Assembly: GCA_947247005.1 (NCBI GenBank) | Contig: OX365948.1 | Location: 9,537,455 to 9,601,454, forward strand | Source of the DNA: Spisula solida | Lineage: Eukaryota > Mollusca > Bivalvia > Venerida > Mactridae | Reading direction: 5' to 3' | DNA length: 64,000 bases | Shown: piece by piece, positions 36,190 to 46,840 of the stretch | Position numbering within the stretch: position 1 is the first letter of the stretch | How the letters are laid out: every line of letters starts with the position of its first letter | Position numbers and translations under genes: made by a program | Notes under the pieces: generated by a model | Database searches by the model: none | The model's input: only the letters and a program-made list of their open reading frames with translations | Told to the model about the DNA's origin: nothing

Positions 36190-36770
36190 CTGTACAGTAC
36201 CTGTATGTCAGTGAGGATCACCTCAGATTCTGTACAGTACCTGTATGTCGGTGAGGATCACTGCAGATTCTGTACAGTACCTGTATGTCTGTGAGGATCA
36301 CTGCAGATCCTGTACAGTACCTGTATGTCTGTGAGGATCACTGTAATTTTTGCCAATCTGTACAGTACCTGTATGTCTGTGAGGATCACTGTAATTTTTG
36401 CCAATCTGTACAGTACCTGTATGTCGGTGAGGATCACCACAGATTCTGTACAGTACCTGTATGTCAGTGAGGATCACCACAGATTCTGTACAGTACCTGT
36501 ATGTGGGTGAGGATCACCACAGATTCTGTACAGTACCTGTATGTGGGTGAGGATCACCACAGATTCTGTACAGTACCTGTATGTTAGTGAGGATCACCGC
36601 AGATTCTGTACAGTACCTGTATGTCAGTGAGGATCACCACAGATTCTGTACAGTACCTGTATGTTAGTGAGGATCACCGCAGATTCTGTACAGTACCTGT
36701 ATGTCAGTGAGGATCACCACAGATTCTGTACAGTACCTGTATGTCAGTGAGGATCACCACAGATTCTGTA

Positions 36771-37121
36771 CAGTGATTTTTCTTGCCTCTTTGGGAAAAG
36801 GTCCAGGTCCGTTCAGATTGGGAATTTTCGCGTCGTGACAACTTGAAATTGGGAATTTCCATGAAGCAGAAAGGCCAAATAAAACAGAAAAGAGATAACA
36901 TGTTAATGACATGTGAATGTTAACTGGTTTCTTTGAGCTTTTATGCTTGACCTCTTGTCAAAAATGTTCATAACTTTATCATTTTATGTCGATTTTGAAA
37001 ATTATTTTTTTAAATTATTTATTGGGAATTTCTCCATTCAAATTTGGGAAAATAATAGCCTATTTGCAATTGGGAAATGGTCCGTTTTCCAGACCCTATT
37101 AAAGAAGGAAAAAAATCACTG
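36771..37121. mobile_element. 351-bp TIR element in the satellite, copy 2
   Basis: This copy has the same length and ends as the copy at 35839 and about three substitutions from it (tcacgtcg/tcgcgtcg, aaagacc/aaaggcc, aaattat/aaataat). It sits at the same place in the 40-bp unit, 932 bp away. It therefore arose by duplication of a block containing the element, not by a second insertion. Confidence 0.85.
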
Positions 37122-39069
37122 CTGTACAGTACCTGTATGTCAGTGAGGATCACCACAGTTTCTGTACAGTACCTGTATGTCAGTGAGGATCACCACAGAT
37201 TCTGTACAGTACCTGTATGTCAGTGAGGATCACCACAGATTCTGTACAGTACCTGTATGTCAGTGAGGATCACCACAGATTCTGTACAGTACCTGTATGT
37301 CGGTGAGGATCACTGCAGATTCTGTACAGTACCTGTATGTCAGTGAGGATCACCACAGATTCTGTACAGAACCTGTATGTCAGTGAGGATGTACAGTACC
37401 TGTATGTCAGTGAGGATGTACAGTACCTGTATGTCTGTGAGGATCACCACAGATTCTGTACAGTACCTGTATGTCAGTGAGGATGTACAGTACCTGTATG
37501 TCAGTGAGGATGTACAGTACCTGTATGTCGGTGAGGATCACCACAGATTCTGTACAGTACCTGTATGTCAGTGAGGATCACCACAGATTCTGTACAGTAC
37601 CTGTATGTCAGTGAGGATCACCTCAGATTCTGTACAGTACCTGTATGTCAGTGAGGATGTACAGTACCTGTATGTCAATGAGGATCACCGAAGATTCTGT
37701 ACAGTACCTGTATGTCAGTGAGGATCACCACAGATTCTGTACAGTACCTGTATGTCAGTGAGGATCACCACAGATGCTGTACAGTACCTGTATGTTAGTG
37801 AGGATCACCTCAGATTCTGTACAGAACCTGTATGTCAGTGAGGATGTACAGTACCTGTATGTCAGTGAGAATGTACAGTACCTGTATGTCAGTGAGGATG
37901 TACAGTACCTGTATGTCAGTGAGGATGTACAGTACCTGTATGTCAGTGAGGATCACCTCAGATTCTGTACAGTACCTGTATGTCAGTGAGGATGTACAGT
38001 ACCTGTATGTCAGTGAGGATGTACAGTACCTGTATGCCAGTGAGGATGTACAGTACCTGTATGTCAGTGAGGATGTACAGTATCTGTATGTCAGTGAGGA
38101 TCACCTCAGATTCTGTACAGAACCTGTATGTCAGTGAGGATGTACAGTACCTGTATGTCTGTGAGGATGTACAGTACCTGTATGTCTGTGAGGATCACCA
38201 CAGATTCTGTACAGTACCTGTATGTCAGTGAGGATGTACAGTACCTGTATGTCAGTGAGGATGTACAGTACCTGTATGTCGGTGAGGATCACCACAGATT
38301 CTGTACAGTACCTGTATGTCAGTGAGGATCACCACAGATTCTGTACAGTACCTGTATGTCAGTGAGGATCACCTCAGATTCTGTACAGTACCTGTATGTC
38401 AGTGAGGATGTACAGTACCTGTATGTCAGTGAGGATCACCGCAGATTCTGTACAGTACCTGTATGTCAGTGAGGATCACCACAGATTCTGTACAGTACCT
38501 GTATGTCAGTGAGGATCACCACAGATTCTGTACAGTACCTGTATGTCAGTGAGGATCACCTCAGATTCTGTACAGTACCTGTATGTCAGTGAGGATGTAC
38601 AGTACCTGTATGTCAGTGAGGATGTACAGTACCTGTATGTCAGTGAGGATCACCTCAGATTCTGTACAGAACCTGTATGTCAGTGAGGATGTACAGTACC
38701 TGTATGTCAGTGAGGATGTACAGTACCTGTATGTCTGTGAGGATCACCACAGATTCTGTACAGTACCTGTATGTCTGTGAGGATGTACAGTACCTGTATG
38801 TCAGTGAGGATGTACAGTACCTGTATGTCGGTGAGGATCACCACAGATTCTGTACACTACCTGTATGTCAGTGAGGATGTACAGTACCTGTATGTCAGTG
38901 AGGATCACCACATATTCTGTACAGTACCTGTATGTCAGTGAGGATCACCACAGATTCTGTACAGTACCTGTATGTGGGTGAGGATCACCACAGATTCTGT
39001 ACAGTACCTGTATGTCAGTGAGGATCACCACAGATTCTGTACAGTACCTGTATGTCAGTGAGGATCAAA

Positions 39070-39620
39070 AATCTTTTAAAAGTGTGCAACTTCTATTATT
39101 GTGTTAATTTTGACAGGTAAAAAACTGCATTATACTAATGGAGGAAAGAGTTAAACAATACTTGTATAGTATTATTGTATAACAATTATTACAATATTAA
39201 TAATGCAAATATTTTAATAAGGAAACGAATTCCAAAGTCTTACATCAACATATTCCAGTGGATCAGGTATGATGATACTTCCCATTCTCACAATCTAAGT
39301 TCAATTAAGGCTACATACATCAATATTTAAACTTGCCATTCAATAAAAACCTGACAACATGTACATTACTACATTGTCAGAATTTTGTAATAAATTTACA
39401 AACTATCCACATCCTCAATGTGTTATTTAGTTTTTTGTTAAAGTTTTGTGATGCCAGGTATGAGGAAATTAAGAAGCCTGAAGTTAGGCCATGTTTTTTT
39501 TTATAATTTAACATCAGTTTCCTCACAGTAACATACTGAGTAATATCTTTTCTGTGAAAGGGCACCTGCTTAGCCATTTTCGAAACAATTAAGGGCACAC
39601 ACCAATCCATTAGTAAAATT
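39070..39620. other. AT-rich intergenic stretch, nothing recognised
   Basis: Only short unrecognised frames are present. Confidence 0.4.
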
Positions 39621-39622
39621 AA

Positions 39623-39791
39623 GAAATAAAAATCTGTTCGCGTTTATTGTCGGTGAATAAAACACGGGCAGGAGTTCGGATGCGGAAAAATTAAATCACG
39701 AGTGCGTAGCACGAGTGATTTAATTTTCCGCATCTGAACGAGTGCCCATGTTTTATTCACCGACAATATACAAGAACAGAGTTTTTATTTC
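39623..39791. mobile_element. Foldback MITE, 169 bp, near-perfect palindrome
   Basis: The inner arms 39645-39699 and 39715-39768 pair almost perfectly (for example attgtcggtgaataaaacac against gttttattcaccgacaat). The outer arms gaaataaaaatctgttc and gaacagagtttttatttc continue the pairing. The 15-nt loop gagtgcgtagcacga is itself palindromic. Confidence 0.9.
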
Positions 39792-39799
39792 GATTCTAA

Positions 39800-41340
39800 A
39801 TACGATAATATCCCGCACTATTTAACTGCGCGCATTATATTTTCACCCATTTGACATTGAACATAATTCCACGCTGAAATTGAGTGGCTTATTAGCTGGT
39901 ACAATTACCTCCCTCGTTAATGAAAACGACCTTCGTAATTTTCTGAAGGAAATACCACATTTTAAACATTGAAACAACTTTAATAACACGAGTATATGGT
40001 ATCTATTTCATAAAATGAAAAATATAAATGAATTGATTATCAGAAGCTTTAATAAAACTTGGTTTCTGGAGTATATTGGAGTTTCTAAAAATAGATGCGT
40101 CATAGCTGTAACACTGGATTCTCGTGCAACTCGCCTTGTCATCGTGACTCGTAGAAAATTTTACTATAAAGTTTACGTTCATTCATTCATAAATATGTCA
40201 CGTGATACTGGGCGTAAATAGAAACAGCCAATTTGATAGGTATGTTTTATGGGGGTAATAATACATTGTTAGGTCCGCTCTATATTTAAACGATTAATCC
40301 GCAGATCGTGTTAGAATAGTTATTTATAAGTCTTTTTAATTCACAACTCTTCAATTGAATTTGTTTTTAAAAGAAACATAAGAAAAATGCAAAACTTACT
40401 GAAATTTATCATAAAGTAACTTTAAGTTGCATTTTAATATGTATGTGAAAAAAACTGATTAAAATAGTTATTAATGTCTAAAATTTTCTATTTTAATTTA
40501 ATATGGTTTAATTGTAATTTGTAGATCATGGCTAGCTGGGGGGACCCTTTAATCAGCCTTAATGCTGCATCAGTACACTTTGTATTGAGACATCTTAATG
40601 CTATATCAGACTCTGTACATTTGTATTGAGAAAAATCATCCTAGTATACAGACAAATACAGACTGAGAAAGGTGACATGTATGTATACTTGACTTTCTCC
40701 AATTCTGAATTTCTACACAAGACACAACAATTTTATTTTCAGGCCTTAGAATATGCATGACAAACACACTTCATAGAAGGACCCTCAGTATTGTTTAAGT
40801 ACAGATAGTGGTATGCCTATTTTCAGACAGTTTCATCAAAATTCAAAAGAATAACGAAAGATAAGATCAGGGAAATTATTTATGTCATTAAATGAACTGA
40901 ATGCGGTTTTTAAAATTCTAAAGATTGATACATTCTTCATTGACTAAACTACAGTTCATATAATATACCTTAAGAAGTATCTTATCTCAACTCAAACCAC
41001 ATCTTTAAAAGTGTACAAAGTTTGATGAACACAAAATTCTGCATTCAACCAAGATGTATCTTCAAAGCAGGCCAGTGCATTACATGTTTGTATCTTCATT
41101 TACATTTAACACTGGGGGTGAACTGGGTACTATTTTGAACTAAAATCTTACTAAAAAGCTGCACATAAGATAAGTTCACATTCTAGCTCATCTCTTATGA
41201 GTTAAGTGTAGGGTGTATGTATGGGGTTTAAGGGTTACATTTTTAAACGGATGGTAAGAGAAAACTGTCCCTGAGTCAACAAAGATGTACAATATTTTAA
41301 TTTTACAATACATCAGTGCATTGATTCCATGTAGCTGCGA
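39800..41340. other. AT-rich intergenic stretch
   Basis: A diverged direct duplication of about 54 bp (cttaatgctgcatcag and cttaatgctatatcag) lies at 40555-40635. No gene was recognised. Confidence 0.4.
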
Positions 41341-41343
41341 TAT

Positions 41344-41508
41344 AGCAGTAACAACAGATTATAGCAGTAACAACAGATTACAGCAGCAAAAACAGATTAT
41401 AGCGGCAACAACAGATTACAGCGGTAACAACAGATTATAGCAGTAACAACAGATTATAGCAGTAACAACAGATTACAGCAGTAACAACAGATTACAGCAG
41501 TAACAACA
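41344..41508. repeat. Short tandem repeat, 19 bp unit, about 9 copies
   Basis: The unit cagcagtaacaacagatta has C/T variation at the first codon-like triplet. It is a simple CAG/CAA-rich array, non-coding. Confidence 0.9.
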
Positions 41509-41759
41509 CTATTTTATCTTGAGAATACCTACATATCAGAATCATCTACTTATTTTGCTTATCCCATATAAAACTGGAATTTGAAATGAAAACTAAGGGA
41601 GACAACCTAAGATAGATTATAATTACTCAGCCACATTTATTCCCCTTTCAAAAATTCCAAACTCAAGTTTAGTAATTTTGCTAACATTAATGAATAAGGT
41701 TGCAGCTATAGAGCTGCTTCAAATGTATTGTATTGTTTACAATGAAGAGAATACATGTA

Positions 41760-42747
41760 CAATACAACCTCTCTATATCGACCCTCTGTAGAGCAACAAC
41801 CTCTCTATCACTAGGAGTGTAACTATACGCTCACCTTGCGATACGATACGTATCAAGGTCCGGAGTATATGATACAATACGTATTGCGATACAAATATTT
41901 TAACATGTCAGACAGGATACTGAGCATCTTTTCTGTTTAAACTTTATAACATCACAGGATTTTCCCCTTATAATCAAGCAGCGACTTTATAAGACCTTTT
42001 CTCCAAGGAAAATGTGTTTTTCCTAAACAAAATCAGTTCCCCATATTACATGGATCAGTCAGTTCTTTTTCCTAATTAAGGTCTTAAATGAAGGTAAAAA
42101 GATTTCTCACAAATGCCAATAATAGCCCCATTTGAGACATCAACTGTCACCTTTAGTTTCACTTAGTCATTTATCATGCTTCCTTTAATGTTTTTTTTAA
42201 AACAAAAATAACGCATTAAATTTTGTTGTATGAGCTATCAAGGAGTCCACGTTTTTTGTCCGTCATATTTCGTATTTTCAGTCTGGATACGTACAGTCCC
42301 GAACGGACTTTAGTCATTCTGCATAAATAAAAATGGCTGCTGATGTCGCCGCGAGTTTCACGCTCGACAATAACAAATGCATTATTGCTTCAGTGATGTC
42401 GCATTCGGAGATTATCGACAACAATGGGCAACGTCCCCACGTTCGATATATTAATAATGTCAAGCAAATGATACTTAATATTACCTCATTTTAACTAGAG
42501 AATGGGTAGACGCCGTATCGTAGCTGTACTGTTCCCGACCGTCGTCGTACCGTGAACCGTACCGAGACCAAACAAATTCGGTATACCGTCTAACGGTATA
42601 TCGTTACACCCTAATATCTATCACAATACCACAATCAATTTCCCTCAGATGATATTTACTATAAATTTAACCTCTGTAGAGCATCAACCTCTAAACAACA
42701 GCCAAACTTTGCAGTAGCCAGAGTGTAGCTGTACAGAGGTTGCACTG
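41760..42747. mobile_element. Possible pogo-like element carrying a nested hAT-like element
   Basis: The left end caatacaacctctctatat and the reverse complement of the right end cagtgcaacctctgtacag are similar, and the internal phrase ctctgtagagcaacaacctc recurs after the insertion as ctctgtagagcatcaacctc. Without the inserted 41812-42616 segment the element would be about 175 bp. The target duplication is not clear. Confidence 0.5.
41812..42616. mobile_element. hAT-like non-autonomous element with 8-bp flanking repeat
   Basis: The left end TAGGAGTGTAACTATACG and the reverse complement of the right end TAGGGTGTAACGATATACCG match the hAT-type consensus start (TAGGGGTGTAACGA). The octamer TCTATCAC occurs at 41804-41811 and 42617-42624, with three extra bases (ATA) after the right end. 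A 53-codon ATG frame (42333-42494) with an aaaatggctgctg context lies inside, unrecognised and too short for a transposase. Confidence 0.8.
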
Positions 42748-43079
42748 TTGTAAGTGTAACCCTGCCATGATCTGTACAGTACTGTAGTTGATAATGACCT
42801 TAGGTCGATAATTAGCCTACCCTTTATAATCTTATCACAACTGTGATTTGAGTAAATTGATTAGTCATGGTGTATGGTTTTGGTTCCCATTGGTTGAAAT
42901 ATTCCCTCTTGAACTTAGTCAGATTAAATATAGAAGCCTATGTGTGAAGAGATGTTTTTATATTGATATTTTATTTGGAATAACTTGATTGTAACTTGTA
43001 TTCTGGATTACTGATGGTTGGTTTTGAGTATACTTATGATTCATTTCCATGTCGTTTCATTGTAAATATTATAGGCAAA

Positions 43080-43370
43080 GGGTGGCATGGTGATCGAGCG
43101 GACAACACTCTTGACTACAGATTAAGAGATTACTGGTTCGATCCAAAGTCGAGGCACTTTGTCACTTCTTAAACACTTTTCAGTTTTTCCCACCCAACTA
43201 GAGACAAACTGGTTGGAAACTCAGAGGTAGTCTCGCATGTATTGTGCTGTACACCGGGCAGGTTAAAAAACCAAGGAAACTATTTGAAAAGAGCTAGGGT
43301 AACGCACCCGGTTTCCTTGTATCACACCTCTGTCTCTCCATTGATTTTAAGTCTGTCCTTGTCCAATGAT
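43080..43370 (+). mobile_element. SINE-like repeat family D, plus-strand copy 2
   Basis: The tRNA-like head has ggtgatcgagcgg as A-box and ctggttcgatcc as B-box (43133-43144). The body carries aacacttttcagtttttccc, ctggttggaaactcagaggt and acgcacccggtttccttgta and ends near ttgtccaatgatg. It matches 30110-30372. Confidence 0.75.
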
Positions 43371-43701
43371 GACTACAGGTGATTGTAATTTGTTGGCAGT
43401 AAAAAGTTGTAGTAATGTTTATGATACAAGTATATCCAAGAAAGCTTCCAGATATTCAATAGAGGCTTTCATGCAGGCATGGGTTATTTATCTACCTGTA
43501 ATGAAACTCTTCCTTTTAATCAATCACCAGTCTAAGATCGAAGATATTGACAGTTTCAGTCAATTGGATACTGAGTACCTAGTCAGAAGCGAGACACAAG
43601 AACTTGACAAAGGCAAATCAGCTGTCTCCTTATTATTTATAGTAAGAACAGTTATCTATGGTAGCATATCTATAGAGCGCGCATATCTGGTCCGCAGTTA
43701 G
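43366..43701 (+). other. Unrecognised 111-codon open frame downstream of a SINE
   Basis: The frame begins with ATG inside the SINE tail and runs to a TAG at 43699-43701. I recognise no motif, signal peptide or splice site. It may be chance. Confidence 0.15.
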
Positions 43702-43856
43702 ATCTGGATACCATAACTAAATTAGTCTTTTATCTATATAGACGACAACATTTCAGTTATGGAATTGGCTTCTATGAATTTCAACTGTTTAAGATCAACG
43801 CATAAAATGCAAGTTCACTGTTCGAAAGTTGCCCCAAAAATATCTTATGTATATAG

Positions 43857-44000
43857 AGAATAATAGGTTAGTGCCGTGGATGAAAAAGTTTATCAGGCAA
43901 GGCGGAGGAATTTATCGGGTGAGCCGTAGGCGAATCCGATAATTTCCGTAGCCGAGCCGGATAAACTTTTACTTCATTCACGGCACTTACCTATTATTCT
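43857..44000. mobile_element. Foldback MITE, 144 bp
   Basis: The arms agaataataggttagtgccg and cggcacttacctattattct pair, extended inward by aaaagtttatc/gataaactttt and ggaatttatcgg/ccgataatttcc. The centre gagccgtaggcgaatc is GC-rich. It directly abuts the next TIR element. Confidence 0.88.
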
Positions 44001-44380
44001 ATTTATCCAGTCGCTTAATCTGCTCATTAAGGGGATCAAACTCGGGACTTTATTGTCACTCTTTCATTAACTAGCGCGCAACGTCACGATCTTTCCGTGA
44101 CGTCATGATAAACAACGATGTCGGACATCTTGATAGACGTCGTGTAGACGCAGGTAAGTGGAAGAAAATAACCGATCAACCACCAGCTCATTTAGAATAG
44201 GAAAACCTCACCCTCAGGCACGGAATTGCAACCGGTGACTCTCATATAAGAAGAAGTCTGTCAGATCACGTGGTAAGGTGAGGGATTATCACTAGTCACA
44301 TGACCAGGTGACCGATTATCGCTTAGTTAATCAGGCACCCCATTAACAGCCAGATTTCGCCGGAAGTGACTGGATAAATA
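44000..44380. mobile_element. TIR element abutting the foldback, 381 bp
   Basis: TATTTATCCAGTC at the left (44000-44012) is perfectly inverted at 44368-44380, and subterminal atctgctcattaagggg resembles the inverted right-hand ccccattaacagccagat. The interior includes a GC-rich segment with acgtcacgatctttccgtga (itself an imperfect palindrome). No coding capacity is evident. Confidence 0.75.
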
Positions 44381-44389
44381 CCAATAGTT

Positions 44390-45360
44390 GTAAAATTTAT
44401 CTAAAATTTTAATGTTTTGTCGTAAAAAAGCAATATGACACCTATTGATAACAATGTATTGCATAAAGGTGATAAACCACTAAATGTCTACGCAGTCCGT
44501 AATCGGATACACTCAAATGGTCCTTACAAAAAATTGTGGTTGTGTGTAAATGGTGGTATGCCTTGACAAGGTGGATAATCTAATTGAGTGTACAGGCAAT
44601 GTACATCTGTATGTGATGTAGAGAAACTGTTTCATCTTGAATATTTTGAGATTTTGACAAATATACGAAAGGGAAAGAAGGGTAGTGTAAATCTCGGATT
44701 GAATCAGTTGACACGTTGGTGAAAATATGTTCACCGCGTTAATAACAAACAAAGTTTTTCTTACATAATACGTGACCCAACCCCTGTTTTTTCGTATTTT
44801 CATATTTTTCGTATATGTCTGCCAGCTGACCATAGAATGATAGACTTTAACATGTTGCAACCTGGTACTGACAATTATAAATATGTATGTATTTTATACC
44901 AAATGAAGATTATGCTATGTTATGTTATGTATTACTTACTACCCGCATTATAATTTATAAATGATAACGGTAATTAGTAAAGTGATCATCAGACTTTCTA
45001 AGCGTCTTAAAATGCTGGTCGTCTAATTTAGTTTCAGCAACATGATTTATCTGTCTGGAACATTTATTGATGTTATGTTCATATTTATATACATATGTCA
45101 CGGAACTATTTGTCACGGAACTATCAATGTTTACATCAATAATGTCTTTGCGTTGACTACATAAAATTCCGCGAGTAAATCGTGCAATATTGGACATTTA
45201 TATTTGTATTTGTCTCGAGCTATAGGTAGACAATATATCAGTTATTCAATTATGCTAACGAAAGGTCAAGATTCTTGTCAAATTCTCCGGACCATAAGTA
45301 ATAATAATTTTTGAAGAATATATTATTATATTTCATATTAATTTGTTATGTCATTTTTAC
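44390..45360. other. AT-rich intergenic stretch
   Basis: Small direct repeats (tgtcacggaactat twice at about 45096-45124; atgttatgttatg at about 44916) are present. No gene was recognised. Confidence 0.4.
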
Positions 45361-45362
45361 TT

Positions 45363-45475
45363 TGGGGGCGTTTTAACCTTATGGGGGCATTTTGACTACA
45401 TGATGGGGGCGTTTAAACCATTTTGGTTCGTTTTGACGTGGGGGCGTTTTCACATGGGGGCGTTTTGACTGGATA
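45363..45475. repeat. Cluster of five GGGGGC(G/A)TTTT motifs
   Basis: gggggcgttttaacc, gggggcattttgac, gggggcgtttaaacc, gggggcgttttcac and gggggcgttttgac occur at irregular 15-35 base spacing on the plus strand. The irregular spacing separates it from the regular minisatellites here. Confidence 0.8.
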
Positions 45476-45682
45476 CCTGGTGAAATACAACAAATGGAAT
45501 GATACTCCTGCAAAACAAAGACCTCTGTGCAAAAACTCTGGTAAAATCATGGGTATTACTATAGTCACTGTCATGCCTATATTTCCCCCCTATTTTAGCG
45601 CAAAACAAAAGCGTCTCACTCACACGGCAGTGCAGGGACACCAGAAATGGGAAAACACGTGACAATTCACTCTCTATTCTCG

Positions 45683-46216
45683 ATATCGACATTACTCAAT
45701 TAAACCCGTTTTTCCGGAACCGAAATTTCACGGTCAGGGGGTTAGCGAGCAATAAGCGGTATAGCGGGAGTGTATATAATTATTCTTTTTTCAACGTTTA
45801 AACATGAAAAACATATAAACAAATTATTACATATTATCATTAAACATCTTTGTTTTTAAACTTTAGCAAGAATTATCCTAAAAAATGCTTTATATTTAAA
45901 ATATTGCATTTTATTCTACACTGCTGCTTCCGTAGCTCGATACCGATGGCGAGAAAATATACGCATTTTTCAAGTTAAACATATTATTTTGGCGAAAATA
46001 TTGTCAGCGAGGTCGTAAAATTGTGTTGTCATTGTTTACTAGTAAGACTTTTTACAAATTCTTGTCATTTGCCTTAAATAATCGCGATTATGTACCTGGT
46101 TGCTCTATACGCTATAGGCATTTCCCCCCCTCACGTATATTCGGAATATCTCGCACATTGTCGCTCAATAAATTCCGTTATCCCGGAAAACGGATTTTAA
46201 CCTGTAATGTCGATAT
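45683..46216. mobile_element. Probable TIR element, 534 bp
   Basis: atatcgacattac at the left is inverted at the right (gtaatgtcgatat), followed on each side by similar cccgtttttccggaac and atccgttttccgggat sequences. The interior is AT-rich and non-coding. No target duplication was identified. Confidence 0.55.
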
Positions 46217-46229
46217 GGTGAATTTCCGC

Positions 46230-46838
46230 AGTTGGGGTACCATAGTTACCATACGAACATCATTCCAATTTCCGAGGTTGGAGCATTGATCATTTGATGC
46301 TGCGGTACCAGGATATAAAACATTGAAGCAGTTTCTTAAATAGTGGGACAGACATAGTGGATGACACATTTTCAGTATAGCATTTGTACTTTATAATTAA
46401 AATTATCATAATTTCCACAGACACCGTGCCAGTGGTCCAAAGATTCTGTTTTTGAGTTATGCGTAAGCGCTGTAAAGCTTATTTCGACGACTATATTTTG
46501 GCATCTGTATATAGAAGAAATTTATTGATATATAACAGAGGTAAATTACCGTTTCAGTATTCAGGAATGAGCACCTTTCTTCGAGAACAGAAGTTGAATT
46601 TTATTTTGACAGATGCGTTGCAGCTTCTTAGTTTGCCGAAAATCGATAGCAAGACGCCCGGATGTTACCCGAATATTTTACGACATTGGTAGGTGTAAGT
46701 CAACTAAATTGTGTAGACTAGCGTAAGTACGTTTTGATGTGTCCTTTACTACATTAACAAAATGATTTTATCAATCAAATTTCTACGCAGAAGAACTTCA
46801 CCGTAAACTGAATCATTGATAAAAGTAAAAAAAGATAT
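46230..46838 (+). other. Intergenic stretch with one unrecognised 77-codon frame
   Basis: An ATG frame runs 46459-46692. A plausible acceptor (tttccacag, 46421) precedes it and a gtaggt follows at about 46689, but the frame is closed by a stop just before its ATG and no domain is recognisable. It is kept only as a weak exon candidate. Confidence 0.2.
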
Positions 46839-46840
46839 TA

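Larger units (their letters stand above)
34795..39066. repeat. Satellite-like array of 40-bp and 27-bp units
   Basis: The 40-bp unit gtacagtacctgtatgtcag plus tgaggatcaccacagattct alternates with a 27-bp derivative lacking 13 bases (caccacagattct). There are roughly 90 units in all. Short units are nearly confined to 37380-38890 (one exception at about 35268). Within that segment a longer block recurs at about 37377, 38128 and 38677, so there is higher-order structure. Three 50-bp units with ctgtaatttttgccaat occur at about 35733, 36340 and 36390. Two copies of a 351-bp insertion interrupt the array. Open frames through it are by-products. Confidence 0.96.

Noticed and set aside
36285..38874. 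Many 60-100 codon frames in the 40/27-bp satellite
   Set aside because: They are overlapping registers of the same repeat, with stops in most 40-bp units.
34795..39066. Direct repeats of constant length, superficially CRISPR-like
   Set aside because: The units abut without unique spacers, there are no cas genes, and the whole window is animal-type DNA.
44140..44170. cgcaggtaagtgg as a real 5' splice donor of a first exon
   Set aside because: The upstream ATG frame (gatgtcggacatcttg) meets a stop within ten codons, and the site lies inside a TIR element.
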